A stretch of DNA of 64,000 nucleotides, from positions 1 through 64,000 of the forward strand of contig CACYUI010000001.1 in assembly GCA_902777605.1 (NCBI GenBank), given 5' to 3'. Origin of the DNA: an uncultured bacterium. Lineage in GTDB: Bacteria; Cyanobacteriota; Vampirovibrionia; Gastranaerophilales; Gastranaerophilaceae. How positions within the stretch are numbered: the stretch's first letter is position 1; every line of letters begins with the position of its first letter. This document shows positions 1 through 6,136 of the stretch, one piece after another. Made by a program: the position numbers and the translations under genes. The notes below the pieces were generated by a model. The model had not been told where the DNA came from. It did not search any database and saw only the letters and a program-made list of their open reading frames with translations.

Positions 1-204
1 TTTAATATTTTCAGGATTTAGTATCAAATGTATGTGGTCAGGTAAAACACAAATTGCAACAATTTCAAATTTATAATTTTGCATTGTATTTTTAAATGCT
101 GTTCTTAAAATTTCAATGTTATCAATAAAAATATGCTTTCTTTCATAACTTGCGATGATTATGTGAACAAAACTGTTTGGAATATAAACTCTATGATAAT
201 TCAT
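1..204 (-). CDS. REP-associated tyrosine transposase (RAYT), N-terminal part, cut by window edge
   Basis: The first 68 codons of a Y1/HUH-superfamily transposase related to IS200/IS605 TnpA can be read from an ATG at 204; the rest lies beyond the window. Residues 54-62 read LPDHIHLIL, with His57 and His59 forming the HUH metal-binding signature of these single-strand DNA endonucleases. The catalytic tyrosine would be in the missing part. No Shine-Dalgarno precedes the ATG. A REP-type hairpin with a CTAC/GTAG foot lies 23 bp upstream (227-250), the arrangement expected for RAYT genes, which in known cases cut and move REP sequences rather than themselves. The family call is firm; activity cannot be judged from this fragment. 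Confidence 0.85.
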   Translation of the reverse strand, partial: MNYHRVYIPNSFVHIIIASYERKHIFIDNIEILRTAFKNTMQNYKFEIVAICVLPDHIHLILNPENIK

Positions 205-226
205 AATTTAATAATAGCATAAAGTT

Positions 227-250
227 GTTGGGCAGGTATGCCCAACCTAC
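227..250 (-). repeat. REP hairpin with GTAG foot, next to the RAYT gene
   Basis: Perfect 8-bp stem GTTGGGCA/TGCCCAAC with a GGTA loop, followed by CTAC, which reads GTAG at the 5' foot on the minus strand. Related hairpins lie at 6069, 25759, 28301, 44997 and 45068. Known RAYT proteins recognise a GTAG-like foot plus a hairpin. Confidence 0.75.
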
Positions 251-440
251 AAGCTTTTTAAGGGCTTGCCAATGGACTGATATAGATGTATATTTTTTGG
301 AACGCATACGCTATTACAATAATTTAGCGAAAAAGGCTAATTTTAGAACATTTTTACATGGTTGGTTAAATCGTATGTTTGCTTTAATTGACTATGTAAA
401 TAAATTGTAGCCTTTCTTTTTATTACGGTAAGCCAAACGG
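251..440. other. Intergenic stretch with no recognisable gene
   Basis: About 190 bp between the REP hairpin and a strong terminator. A 61-codon plus-strand frame (225-410) starts with TTG inside the REP palindrome, lacks a Shine-Dalgarno and resembles no family I recognise, so it is not called. The terminator at 441-466 implies that something on the plus strand ended here; this may be the eroded tail of a lost gene. Confidence 0.4.
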
Positions 441-466
441 GCGGGGGTAAAACCCCGCTTTTTTTA
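441..466 (+). terminator. Rho-independent terminator
   Basis: Stem GCGGGG/CCCCGC (441-446 and 453-458), 6-nt loop, then seven T (459-465). No intact plus-strand gene is seen upstream of it. Confidence 0.8.
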
Positions 467-535
467 TGCTTAAATTCTTTTAATTACTTTTAATTACTTT
501 TCAATTCTTATAATATCAAGTGGGGAAATAGTGGG

Positions 536-579
536 GAAAAATAAAATAAAGGCTTTTAGAAAAAAATCTAAAGGCCTTT
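536..579 (-). terminator. Terminator of the initiator tRNA gene
   Basis: A 13-bp stem with one mismatch (548-560 with 567-579) and an A6 loop lies just beyond the tRNA 3' end. Read on the minus strand it is followed by a T-rich tract. The flank further out (481-540) holds a doubled TAATTACTTT and a doubled GTGGGGAAA, of unknown meaning. Confidence 0.7.
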
Positions 580-586
580 ATATAAT

Positions 587-875
<289 letters not shown>

Positions 876-1006
876 GACTGTCGAAACCCTATCGACACAA
901 TTATTATCAAACGCTAAATCTTAAAAATCAACCCTCTATTATTTCGTTGCTAAAAATATTATGTATTATGTTACAATTCTTTATCTATACTATAAAACCA
1001 ATTATG

Positions 1007-1015
1007 TGGTATAAT
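1007..1015 (+). promoter_or_regulatory. Extended -10 promoter of the sugar transferase gene
   Basis: TG-G-TATAAT (1007-1015) lies 36 bp before the ATG at 1051. No good -35 is seen. Upstream, GTTACAATTCTT (970-981) equals the first 12 bases of the box at 27239 but its second half-site is degraded. Confidence 0.55.
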
Positions 1016-1050
1016 ATAATGGTTTAAAAGGTTTAACTATAGGAGTTATT

Positions 1051-2394
1051 ATGGGCATTTTAAAATATACAATTCCTTTGATTGACGGATTGATAATGGT
1101 TTTTGCTTCGTATTTTACATTCTCTAATTTTGTAGCAAAATCTTCTCAACTTGCTTATATTACATTATGGCTTGTTGTTTCTACATTATTAATTCTTAAC
1201 TTCAAAAAGTTTTATGCAGATGATTGTAAATGTTGGGTAAAATTATATAAGTTATTTGAGAGTTTAGCTATTTCCGCGGCTATCTCAGCTATTATTTCCC
1301 TGATTCTTAACAACGGTGCAATAACATATTTGCTTATTGCAATTTTCTCTTTTATAACCTTTACAGGAATTATCGCAACAAGAGTTATTGGATGGCTTGT
1401 TTCAAAATGTTTTAGGAGAACTAAAAATGTTCTGATTGTTGGTGCTGGCCAGGATGGAAAATTGATTGCAGAAGAAATTCAACAAAGACCTGAGCTTAAG
1501 TTAAATGTTGTCGGATTTTTGGACGATAACATGAACAGTATTGAAGATGAAGATTCTACTATTCCAATACTTGGGCTCACTTGCGACTCGGAAGCGGTTA
1601 TTAAAGATAACAATGTTAAATTAGTTATTGTAGCTGTCAAATCAAGAATGGATTCAGAAATTCTTACCGACCTTGTCAAAGGCATTCCGCTTGGAGTAAA
1701 GGTTTGGAGAATGTATCGTTTCTATGAAAAAATTACACACAAATTCTTGGTGTCAAAAATGTCTGTAAATTGGCTTTTCTACGATTGCGTAAGAAAAAAA
1801 GCTTTGTTATACGCATGTCTTAAACGCATATGCGATATTGTTGCATCTATTGCAATACTGATACTAACTTTACCTATCACTATTATTGCAATTCTTGGTA
1901 TAGAACTTTCTGACTTAGGTCCAATTTTCTTTACACAGATGAGAACGGGAAAATTCGGAAAACCTTTTAAAATGATTAAATTTAGAACCATGTATCAAGA
2001 TAAAGTTGAAGACGATTTTGACGATGATGTAAATGAGGTTAAGGTTGACGATAACAGAATAATGCCATTCTGCAAACTTTTAAGAAAATTCCATATTGAT
2101 GAGATTCCTCAATTGTTAAATGTTTTGAGAGGGGACATGAGTATAATAGGACCTCGTCCTGTCAGAGAAGAAGTTTTCTATGAAAATAAGGAAAATGTAC
2201 CTTTCTGGGAATGCAGAAATTGGGTTCACCCCGGTTGGTGCGGTTGGCAGCAGGTTAAAGTTAACGACCCAACTACAGAAGAAAGACTCGGGTACGATTT
2301 ATATTATATCAAGCATAGAAACCTTATTTGGGAAATCATTATATTCCTTCGCTATACTTGGAAAGTTATCCTAGGCAAAGCTAGAAGTAAATAG
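1051..2394 (+). CDS. Polyprenyl-phosphate sugar-1-phosphate transferase (WcaJ/CpsE type)
   Basis: A 447-residue integral membrane enzyme that probably transfers a sugar-1-phosphate to undecaprenyl phosphate, the first step of exopolysaccharide or O-antigen repeat assembly. Hydrophobic segments fill about residues 5-110. A Rossmann-like middle domain starts near residue 128 (VLIVGAGQDGKLI). The catalytic bacterial sugar transferase domain occupies about 255-447, with KRICDI, the FKMIKFRTM motif, DEIPQLLNVLRGDMSIIGPRP and PGWCGWQQV. An AGGAG Shine-Dalgarno sits just before the ATG. It is followed by a terminator at 2441, so it is transcribed alone; no glycosyltransferase cluster surrounds it. 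The sugar cannot be told from sequence. Confidence 0.93.
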   Translation: MGILKYTIPLIDGLIMVFASYFTFSNFVAKSSQLAYITLWLVVSTLLILNFKKFYADDCKCWVKLYKLFESLAISAAISAIISLILNNGAITYLLIAIFSFITFTGIIATRVIGWLVSKCFRRTKNVLIVGAGQDGKLIAEEIQQRPELKLNVVGFLDDNMNSIEDEDSTIPILGLTCDSEAVIKDNNVKLVIVAVKSRMDSEILTDLVKGIPLGVKVWRMYRFYEKITHKFLVSKMSVNWLFYDCVRKKALLYACLKRICDIVASIAILILTLPITIIAILGIELSDLGPIFFTQMRTGKFGKPFKMIKFRTMYQDKVEDDFDDDVNEVKVDDNRIMPFCKLLRKFHIDEIPQLLNVLRGDMSIIGPRPVREEVFYENKENVPFWECRNWVHPGWCGWQQVKVNDPTTEERLGYDLYYIKHRNLIWEIIIFLRYTWKVILGKARSK

Positions 2395-2440
2395 CGAGAA
2401 CAAATAAAGAGGTCAAATAAAGTGGTAAATTAATTTTTAA

Positions 2441-2472
2441 ATAGTGGTTTTAATAAAAACCACTATTTTTTC
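2441..2472 (+). terminator. Terminator after the sugar transferase gene
   Basis: Perfect 11-bp stem ATAGTGGTTTT/AAAACCACTAT (2441-2451 and 2456-2466), 4-nt loop, T-run to 2471. Confidence 0.85.
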
Positions 2473-2495
2473 GACCATTTCTGCATTCTACCATT

Positions 2496-2511
2496 TGTTA
2501 ACTTTTGTAAC
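2496..2511 (+). promoter_or_regulatory. HLR1-like direct-repeat box upstream of the Cys-rich repeat gene
   Basis: TGTTAA-CTTT-TGTAAC: two TGTWAH half-sites with 10-bp periodicity, 40 bp before a TTTATATA element (2551) and 79 bp before the ATG at 2590. The complement reads GTTACAAA-AG-TTAACAAA, close to the cyanobacterial HLR1 consensus. The same spacing recurs at 5770, 20600, 27239 and 34668. Confidence 0.6.
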
Positions 2512-2589
2512 AAAAGAAGTGTTTGCTGAAATCAACATATTTTTTTTTACTTTATATATATGTAAGCAGTATTTAATAAGGATCAGGTT

Positions 2590-2964
2590 ATGTTAGCAGC
2601 ATTTTGTACAACTAAAGAAGACAGCTCATCTTGTGCTAAGCTTTTAGGTTTAACAGGTAACAGACACGAAGGCGGATTGATTTCTGATAATACAAGTTTA
2701 ATATCATCAACACTTGCAAATGGTGGTATGGATACATGCAGTTTTTATTCAGGTCCTAGCGATGCTGCTATTATGGCATTTGGTGAAAGCGCAGAGGCTT
2801 GCGGTTCAATTGCATTTGTAGGCGGTGAATCTTGCGGTTCAATTGCATTTGTAGGCGGTGAATCTTGTGGTTCAATCGCATTTGCAGGTGGTGAATCTTG
2901 CGGTTCTGTTGCATCATCTTCATGCGGAAGTTTCTCCGGAGGCGGATGCAGTTATTCTTGCTAA
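2590..2964 (+). CDS. Cys-rich protein with 11-residue CGSIAFVGGES repeats
   Basis: A 124-residue protein of unknown function. Residues 1-67 form a non-repetitive leader with scattered Cys. From residue 71 the unit CGSIAFVGGES occurs three times nearly perfectly, then decays into CGSVASSS, CGSFSGGG and a CSYSC end. Cys recurs every 11 residues, Gly and Ser dominate, and there is no signal peptide or membrane segment. The codons are also repeated (33-bp DNA units), so expansion was recent or is ongoing. An AAGGA Shine-Dalgarno precedes the ATG, an HLR1-like box lies upstream and a clean terminator follows, so it is its own unit. It could be a metal-binding or structural repeat protein, or a ribosomal peptide precursor; no maturation enzyme lies nearby. 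Confidence 0.75.
   Translation: MLAAFCTTKEDSSSCAKLLGLTGNRHEGGLISDNTSLISSTLANGGMDTCSFYSGPSDAAIMAFGESAEACGSIAFVGGESCGSIAFVGGESCGSIAFAGGESCGSVASSSCGSFSGGGCSYSC
2800..2898 (+). repeat. 33-bp in-frame tandem repeat (3 units)
   Basis: Three consecutive 33-bp units (2800-2832, 2833-2865, 2866-2898), each beginning with TGC/TGT-GGTTCAAT and encoding CGSIAFVGGES, with few silent differences and one V-to-A change. Confidence 0.9.
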
Positions 2965-2985
2965 TCAACTTATTATTATAGATAT

Positions 2986-3012
2986 AAGACCGACTTCTGT
3001 CGGTCTTTTTTT
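2986..3012 (+). terminator. Terminator after the Cys-rich repeat gene
   Basis: Perfect 9-bp stem AAGACCGAC/GTCGGTCTT with TTCT loop, followed by a T7 run. Confidence 0.92.
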
Positions 3013-3046
3013 ATGAAATATTTTAATTTCTAATTATGTAAATTTG

Positions 3047-3075
3047 TTGTCAAATAGTTATGACAATGATATTAT
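3047..3075 (+). promoter_or_regulatory. Sigma70-type promoter of the pilT-recO-gatD operon
   Basis: TTGTCA (3047-3052), 17-bp spacer, TATTAT (3070-3075); the ATG of pilT is at 3097 with a GGAGGGG Shine-Dalgarno. Confidence 0.7.
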
Positions 3076-3096
3076 TGTATTTGGAGGGGATTTTGT

Positions 3097-4194
3097 ATGG
3101 AAGAGAATTTTAATATCATACAATTTTTAAAGAGTGCTGTCGCAACGGGCGCATCAGATGAGCATTTAAAAGTTGGTCATTCTCCTTTTATAAGGAAAAA
3201 CGGTTATATTAAAAAAACTAACATGCAGCCGCTCACAACAACTCAGTTAGAAAATGCAATTGTGGAAATTGCTCCTGATGCAATAAAAGAGAGCATTCTC
3301 TCTCAATGCGATGTTGATTTTATGTATGAAATAAAGGGGTTTTCGAGATTCAGAATCAACTATAATCGACAGCTAGGCACTCCCGGACTTGTTATCAGAA
3401 ATATTTCTTATAATATTCCTGAACTTAAAGAACTTTCTTTGCCTGATATATTGCATTCAATAATTGAATATCAAAACGGTATTATACTTGTTACAGGTCC
3501 GACGGGAAGCGGTAAATCAACAACTATTGCCTCTCTTATTAATCAAATTAATCAGACTTCTGCTAAGCATATAATAACAATCGAAGATCCGATTGAATAT
3601 GTTTATAATTGCAAAAGAAGTATCGTATCTCAAAGACAAGTAGGAGTTGACACAAAATCATTTGCTGACGGCATAAAATATGCACTGAGACAAGATCCTG
3701 ATGTTATTTTTATCGGCGAAATAAGGGATAAAGAAACTATGGAAGCGGCTTTAAAAGCGGCTGAAACAGGGCATTTGGTATTATCTACACTTCACACGAA
3801 CGATGCGGTTCAAACGATTAACAGAATTGTTAACATGTTTGAAGAGTCAAACAGATTTTTAATAAGAAAACAACTTGCTGAAACTCTAAGAGCAACAATA
3901 GCTCAAAAACTTGTTTTTTCCGAAAAAGAACAAAAGCGTTTTCCTGCTTGCGAAGTTATGGTTGTAACATCTACAATCAAGGATTACATAAACAAAGATA
4001 ATACAGATGAAATATATAATTTATTAAAAGAAAATACCGTAGATAACATGATTTCTATGAACACATCATTAGCAATCTTGCACGACAATGGTTCTATAAC
4101 CGAGGAAGAGGCTCTTGCAAATTCTAATGATGAAGCAGAGTTAGAAAAAATGTTTAGGGGTGTCTATCAAGGAACAAGAGCTTATTATGAATAA
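3097..4194 (+). CDS. pilT: Type IV pilus retraction ATPase PilT
   Basis: A 365-residue secretion-type ATPase that drives pilus disassembly for twitching motility or DNA uptake, acting as a hexamer at the cytoplasmic base of the pilus. Walker A is GPTGSGKST at about 133-142, followed by the ITIEDPIEY Asp box, Walker B region IFIGEIRD and the His box TGHLVLSTLHTNDA, in PilT rather than PilB order and length. The N-terminal PAS-like part carries FIRKNG where PilT proteins have a G-x-P-x-x-R-x-x-G loop. First gene of an operon: recO overlaps its end by 8 bp. A prepilin is at 61889; no pilus assembly genes are adjacent. Confidence 0.92.
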   Translation: MEENFNIIQFLKSAVATGASDEHLKVGHSPFIRKNGYIKKTNMQPLTTTQLENAIVEIAPDAIKESILSQCDVDFMYEIKGFSRFRINYNRQLGTPGLVIRNISYNIPELKELSLPDILHSIIEYQNGIILVTGPTGSGKSTTIASLINQINQTSAKHIITIEDPIEYVYNCKRSIVSQRQVGVDTKSFADGIKYALRQDPDVIFIGEIRDKETMEAALKAAETGHLVLSTLHTNDAVQTINRIVNMFEESNRFLIRKQLAETLRATIAQKLVFSEKEQKRFPACEVMVVTSTIKDYINKDNTDEIYNLLKENTVDNMISMNTSLAILHDNGSITEEEALANSNDEAELEKMFRGVYQGTRAYYE

Positions 4195-4951
4195 TTATGT
4201 TACAGAAGCAATAAACTTAAAATCATATAATTTGAATGATGCGGACAAAATTGTCGTAATGTATTCAAAAGATAACGGGCTTATTAAGGGAGTTGCAAAA
4301 GGAATAAAAAAACCTAAAAGTAAGCTGGGAGCGAGAATGGATTTGCTTGTCGCAAATACGCTTCAGCTACTAAAAGGTCGTTCTATGGATACCATTATTC
4401 AAGCTCAAACTGTTAATCATTTCCGTAAAACGAGAGAAGATATTGATAAATTGATGCTATCAACCTATGTTTCCGAGGTCGTAATGAATTTTGGTGAAGG
4501 CTCGGAAAGTGCTTCTAAAGAGATTTACGAACTTTTGTACAAGGCTCTTAACAGAATTTCCGATTCTACAGAAAAAAAAGATATGCTAATAGCTGCAATT
4601 AAATTCCAGTTAAAAATGCTTTTAATCATGGGGTTTTGCGTAGAACTTGATACTTGCCTTTGCTGCGGTGAAAGAATTTATGATGAGGACATGTATTTTT
4701 CTACTTCTATGGGCGGAGTAATTTGCAAAGACTGTTCAGAACCGCTTGGAGTAAAATTAAAAATGCATCACAAAATCAGAGACTTTATGCAGGCAATGTT
4801 ACAGTTTGATTTTGATTACGAAAGCGAATATGACAAAAAAGCGACGGAAAAAGTTTGTCAGGTTTGTTTTGATTTGTTAGACGAATACATAAAAACTCAC
4901 ACAAATAAGCGCCAAAAATCAACAAAACTCATCAAGGAGCTTGCTGTATGA
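4187..4951 (+). CDS. recO: DNA repair protein RecO
   Basis: RecO loads RecA onto SSB-coated DNA with RecF and RecR in gap repair. The N-terminal OB fold is visible as YVTEAINLKSYNLNDADKIV and GLIKGVAKGIKK. The C-terminal zinc site is CLCCGERI (about residue 150) plus CKDC some 25 residues later. I chose the ATG at 4187 because the family starts a few residues before TEAI; a TTG start at 4160 would add nine unsupported residues. The 8-bp overlap with pilT and the ATGA overlap with the next gene indicate translational coupling. About 254 residues, a normal length. Confidence 0.92.
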   Translation: MNNYVTEAINLKSYNLNDADKIVVMYSKDNGLIKGVAKGIKKPKSKLGARMDLLVANTLQLLKGRSMDTIIQAQTVNHFRKTREDIDKLMLSTYVSEVVMNFGEGSESASKEIYELLYKALNRISDSTEKKDMLIAAIKFQLKMLLIMGFCVELDTCLCCGERIYDEDMYFSTSMGGVICKDCSEPLGVKLKMHHKIRDFMQAMLQFDFDYESEYDKKATEKVCQVCFDLLDEYIKTHTNKRQKSTKLIKELAV

Positions 4952-5652
4952 AAACCGTAAAAATTGCGCATCTTTACCCTAAATTATTAAACATATACGG
5001 TGATGGAGGAAACATTCTTGCCCTAAAACGCAGATGTGAGTGGCGTGATTTACAGGTAGAAATAACCGAAATTAATGTAGGAGATGATATAAAGCCGCAC
5101 GACATTTATTTTATGGGCGGAGGACAAGATACTCAACAAATAGAGGTTTCTAAAGAACTTCAGAAGCATAAACAATTTTTGACGGAAGAGCGTGACAGAG
5201 GTGCTGTTTTTCTTGGTATTTGCGGTGGCTATCAGCTTTTTGGGCACTATTACCAACCGCATAACGGTGACCGTTTGGAAGGAATTAGTTTATTAGATGC
5301 ATACACTGTTGCAGGAAACAAAAGATTTATCGGCAATGTAACCGTAGAAACAGAATTCGTTACCCCAAAAACTCTTGTAGGATTTGAAAACCATAGCGGA
5401 CTAACTTATCTGCAAGGGGAAACAAAACCGCTTGGAGTAAATATTGTCGGAAATGGAAATAACGGGGAAGATAAAACAGAGGGGGCAAGGTTTAAAAATG
5501 TTTTCGGAACATATATGCACGGTTCTTTCCTTCCTAAAAACCCGCAATTTACAGACTATATGCTGGAACTTGTACTGGGTGAAGAACTCTCCCTTTTAGA
5601 TGATTCCATAGAAATCAATGCACATAATTCACTAATAAATAAGCCTTATTAA
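4948..5652 (+). CDS. gatD: CobB/CobQ-like glutamine amidotransferase GatD
   Basis: A 234-residue class I glutamine amidotransferase of the GatD group. In Gram-positives GatD pairs with MurT to amidate lipid II D-glutamate. The start AHLYPKLLNIYGDGGNI is characteristic of GatD. The nucleophile is Cys92 in FLGICGGYQLFG and the catalytic His is His191 in GTYMHGSF. It overlaps recO by 4 bp (ATGA). No murT-like Mur ligase is next to it, although murT and gatD are usually adjacent; the partner must be elsewhere or the protein serves another amidation. The subfamily call rests on the N-terminal motif. Confidence 0.8.
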   Translation: MKTVKIAHLYPKLLNIYGDGGNILALKRRCEWRDLQVEITEINVGDDIKPHDIYFMGGGQDTQQIEVSKELQKHKQFLTEERDRGAVFLGICGGYQLFGHYYQPHNGDRLEGISLLDAYTVAGNKRFIGNVTVETEFVTPKTLVGFENHSGLTYLQGETKPLGVNIVGNGNNGEDKTEGARFKNVFGTYMHGSFLPKNPQFTDYMLELVLGEELSLLDDSIEINAHNSLINKPY

Positions 5653-5769
5653 AGTTATAAATAAGTGTCAAAATCACTAACCGTCTTTCTGAGCTATTGT
5701 TAAGAAACACCATAACTTTTTCTATAAAATTCATAACTTTCTGACTATTAACAAAAGAAAGAATAAAAG

Positions 5770-5785
5770 TGTTAACTTTTGTAAA
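5770..5785 (+). promoter_or_regulatory. HLR1-like direct-repeat box next to a consensus promoter
   Basis: TGTTAA-CTTT-TGTAAA, nearly identical to the box at 2496. It ends 6 bp before the -35 element at 5792, a position suited to an activator contacting polymerase. Confidence 0.6.
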
Positions 5786-5791
5786 GATGTG

Positions 5792-5820
5792 TTTACAAGC
5801 CATAATTCAGTAAATATAAT
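5792..5820 (+). promoter_or_regulatory. Consensus sigma70 promoter without an adjacent gene
   Basis: TTTACA (5792-5797), exact 17-bp spacer, TATAAT (5815-5820). The predicted start is near 5827, over 300 bp before the next start codon at 6137. Confidence 0.75.
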
Positions 5821-5826
5821 AGTTTT

Positions 5827-5885
5827 AAGACAGTTTAGACATGCTAATCCTTTAACCATGAGCCGAAACATGGCAATTTTTATTT
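5827..5885 (+). ncRNA. Possible small RNA or long 5' leader
   Basis: Transcript expected from the promoter at 5792-5820. About 30 nt in, a hairpin CCATG-N8-CATGG (5856-5860 and 5869-5873) is followed by CAATTTTTATTTT, which could be a weak terminator. AATCCTTT (5845-5852) is partly complementary to a Shine-Dalgarno. The alternative is a 310-nt leader of the gene at 6137. No convincing ORF is present. Confidence 0.3.
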
Positions 5886-5966
5886 TGTCAATGTGTTTAT
5901 ATATGTAAGGCAAAAAAGATGTAAGGGAATAATGGGATTTTAACATTATTTGATTACATAGGGAAA

Positions 5967-6056
5967 CGGGTAAGTGTATTACCCCTCACCCCGACCCTCT
6001 CCCGCAAGGGGCGAGGGAGAAAAGAAAAAAACTCTCCCGCAGGGCAAGAGGTGAAA
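5967..6056. repeat. Palindromic intergenic repeat element
   Basis: Starts with the palindrome GGGTAA-GTGTA-TTACCC, then CCTCACCCCGACCCTCTCCC with a partly complementary GGGGCGAGGG arm and a trailing AGAGGTGAAAA. The CCTCACCCC-ACCCTCTCC core recurs at 45116-45151, and a GGGGTAAGTGGTTATTCCCC relative is embedded at 8450-8470 (complement). Confidence 0.65.
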
Positions 6057-6068
6057 AAGGAAAACTTA

Positions 6069-6089
6069 GTAGCGTGGGTCTTGACCCAC
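6069..6089 (+). repeat. REP hairpin with GTAG foot
   Basis: GTAG (6069-6072), then stem GTGGGTC/GACCCAC (6074-6080 and 6083-6089) with TT loop. Same architecture as the copies at 227 and 45068. Confidence 0.65.
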
Positions 6090-6136
6090 AAGCAACAGAA
6101 AACAAAGTAGATTGTAAAATATAGGAGTAATTAGTT

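Larger units (their letters stand above)
5653..6136. other. 484-bp intergenic region: promoter, possible RNA, repeats
   Basis: No protein gene is called here. It holds an HLR1-like box and a consensus promoter (5770-5820), a weak hairpin followed by T-rich DNA (5856-5885), a TTTATATATGTAAGG element (5896-5910) also seen at 2551 and 27284, and two repeat elements (5967-6056 and 6069-6089) ahead of the coiled-coil gene. Confidence 0.6.

Noticed and set aside
225-410. 61-codon plus-strand ORF near the RAYT gene
   Set aside because: Starts with TTG within the REP palindrome, no Shine-Dalgarno, no recognisable domain.
3032-3052. Another HLR1-like box upstream of pilT (TGTAAATTTGTTGTCA)
   Set aside because: Second half-site is TTGTCA, which is better explained as the -35 element.
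5858-5908. 16-codon hydrophobic peptide ORF in the orphan transcript
   Set aside because: No Shine-Dalgarno and too short to distinguish from chance.
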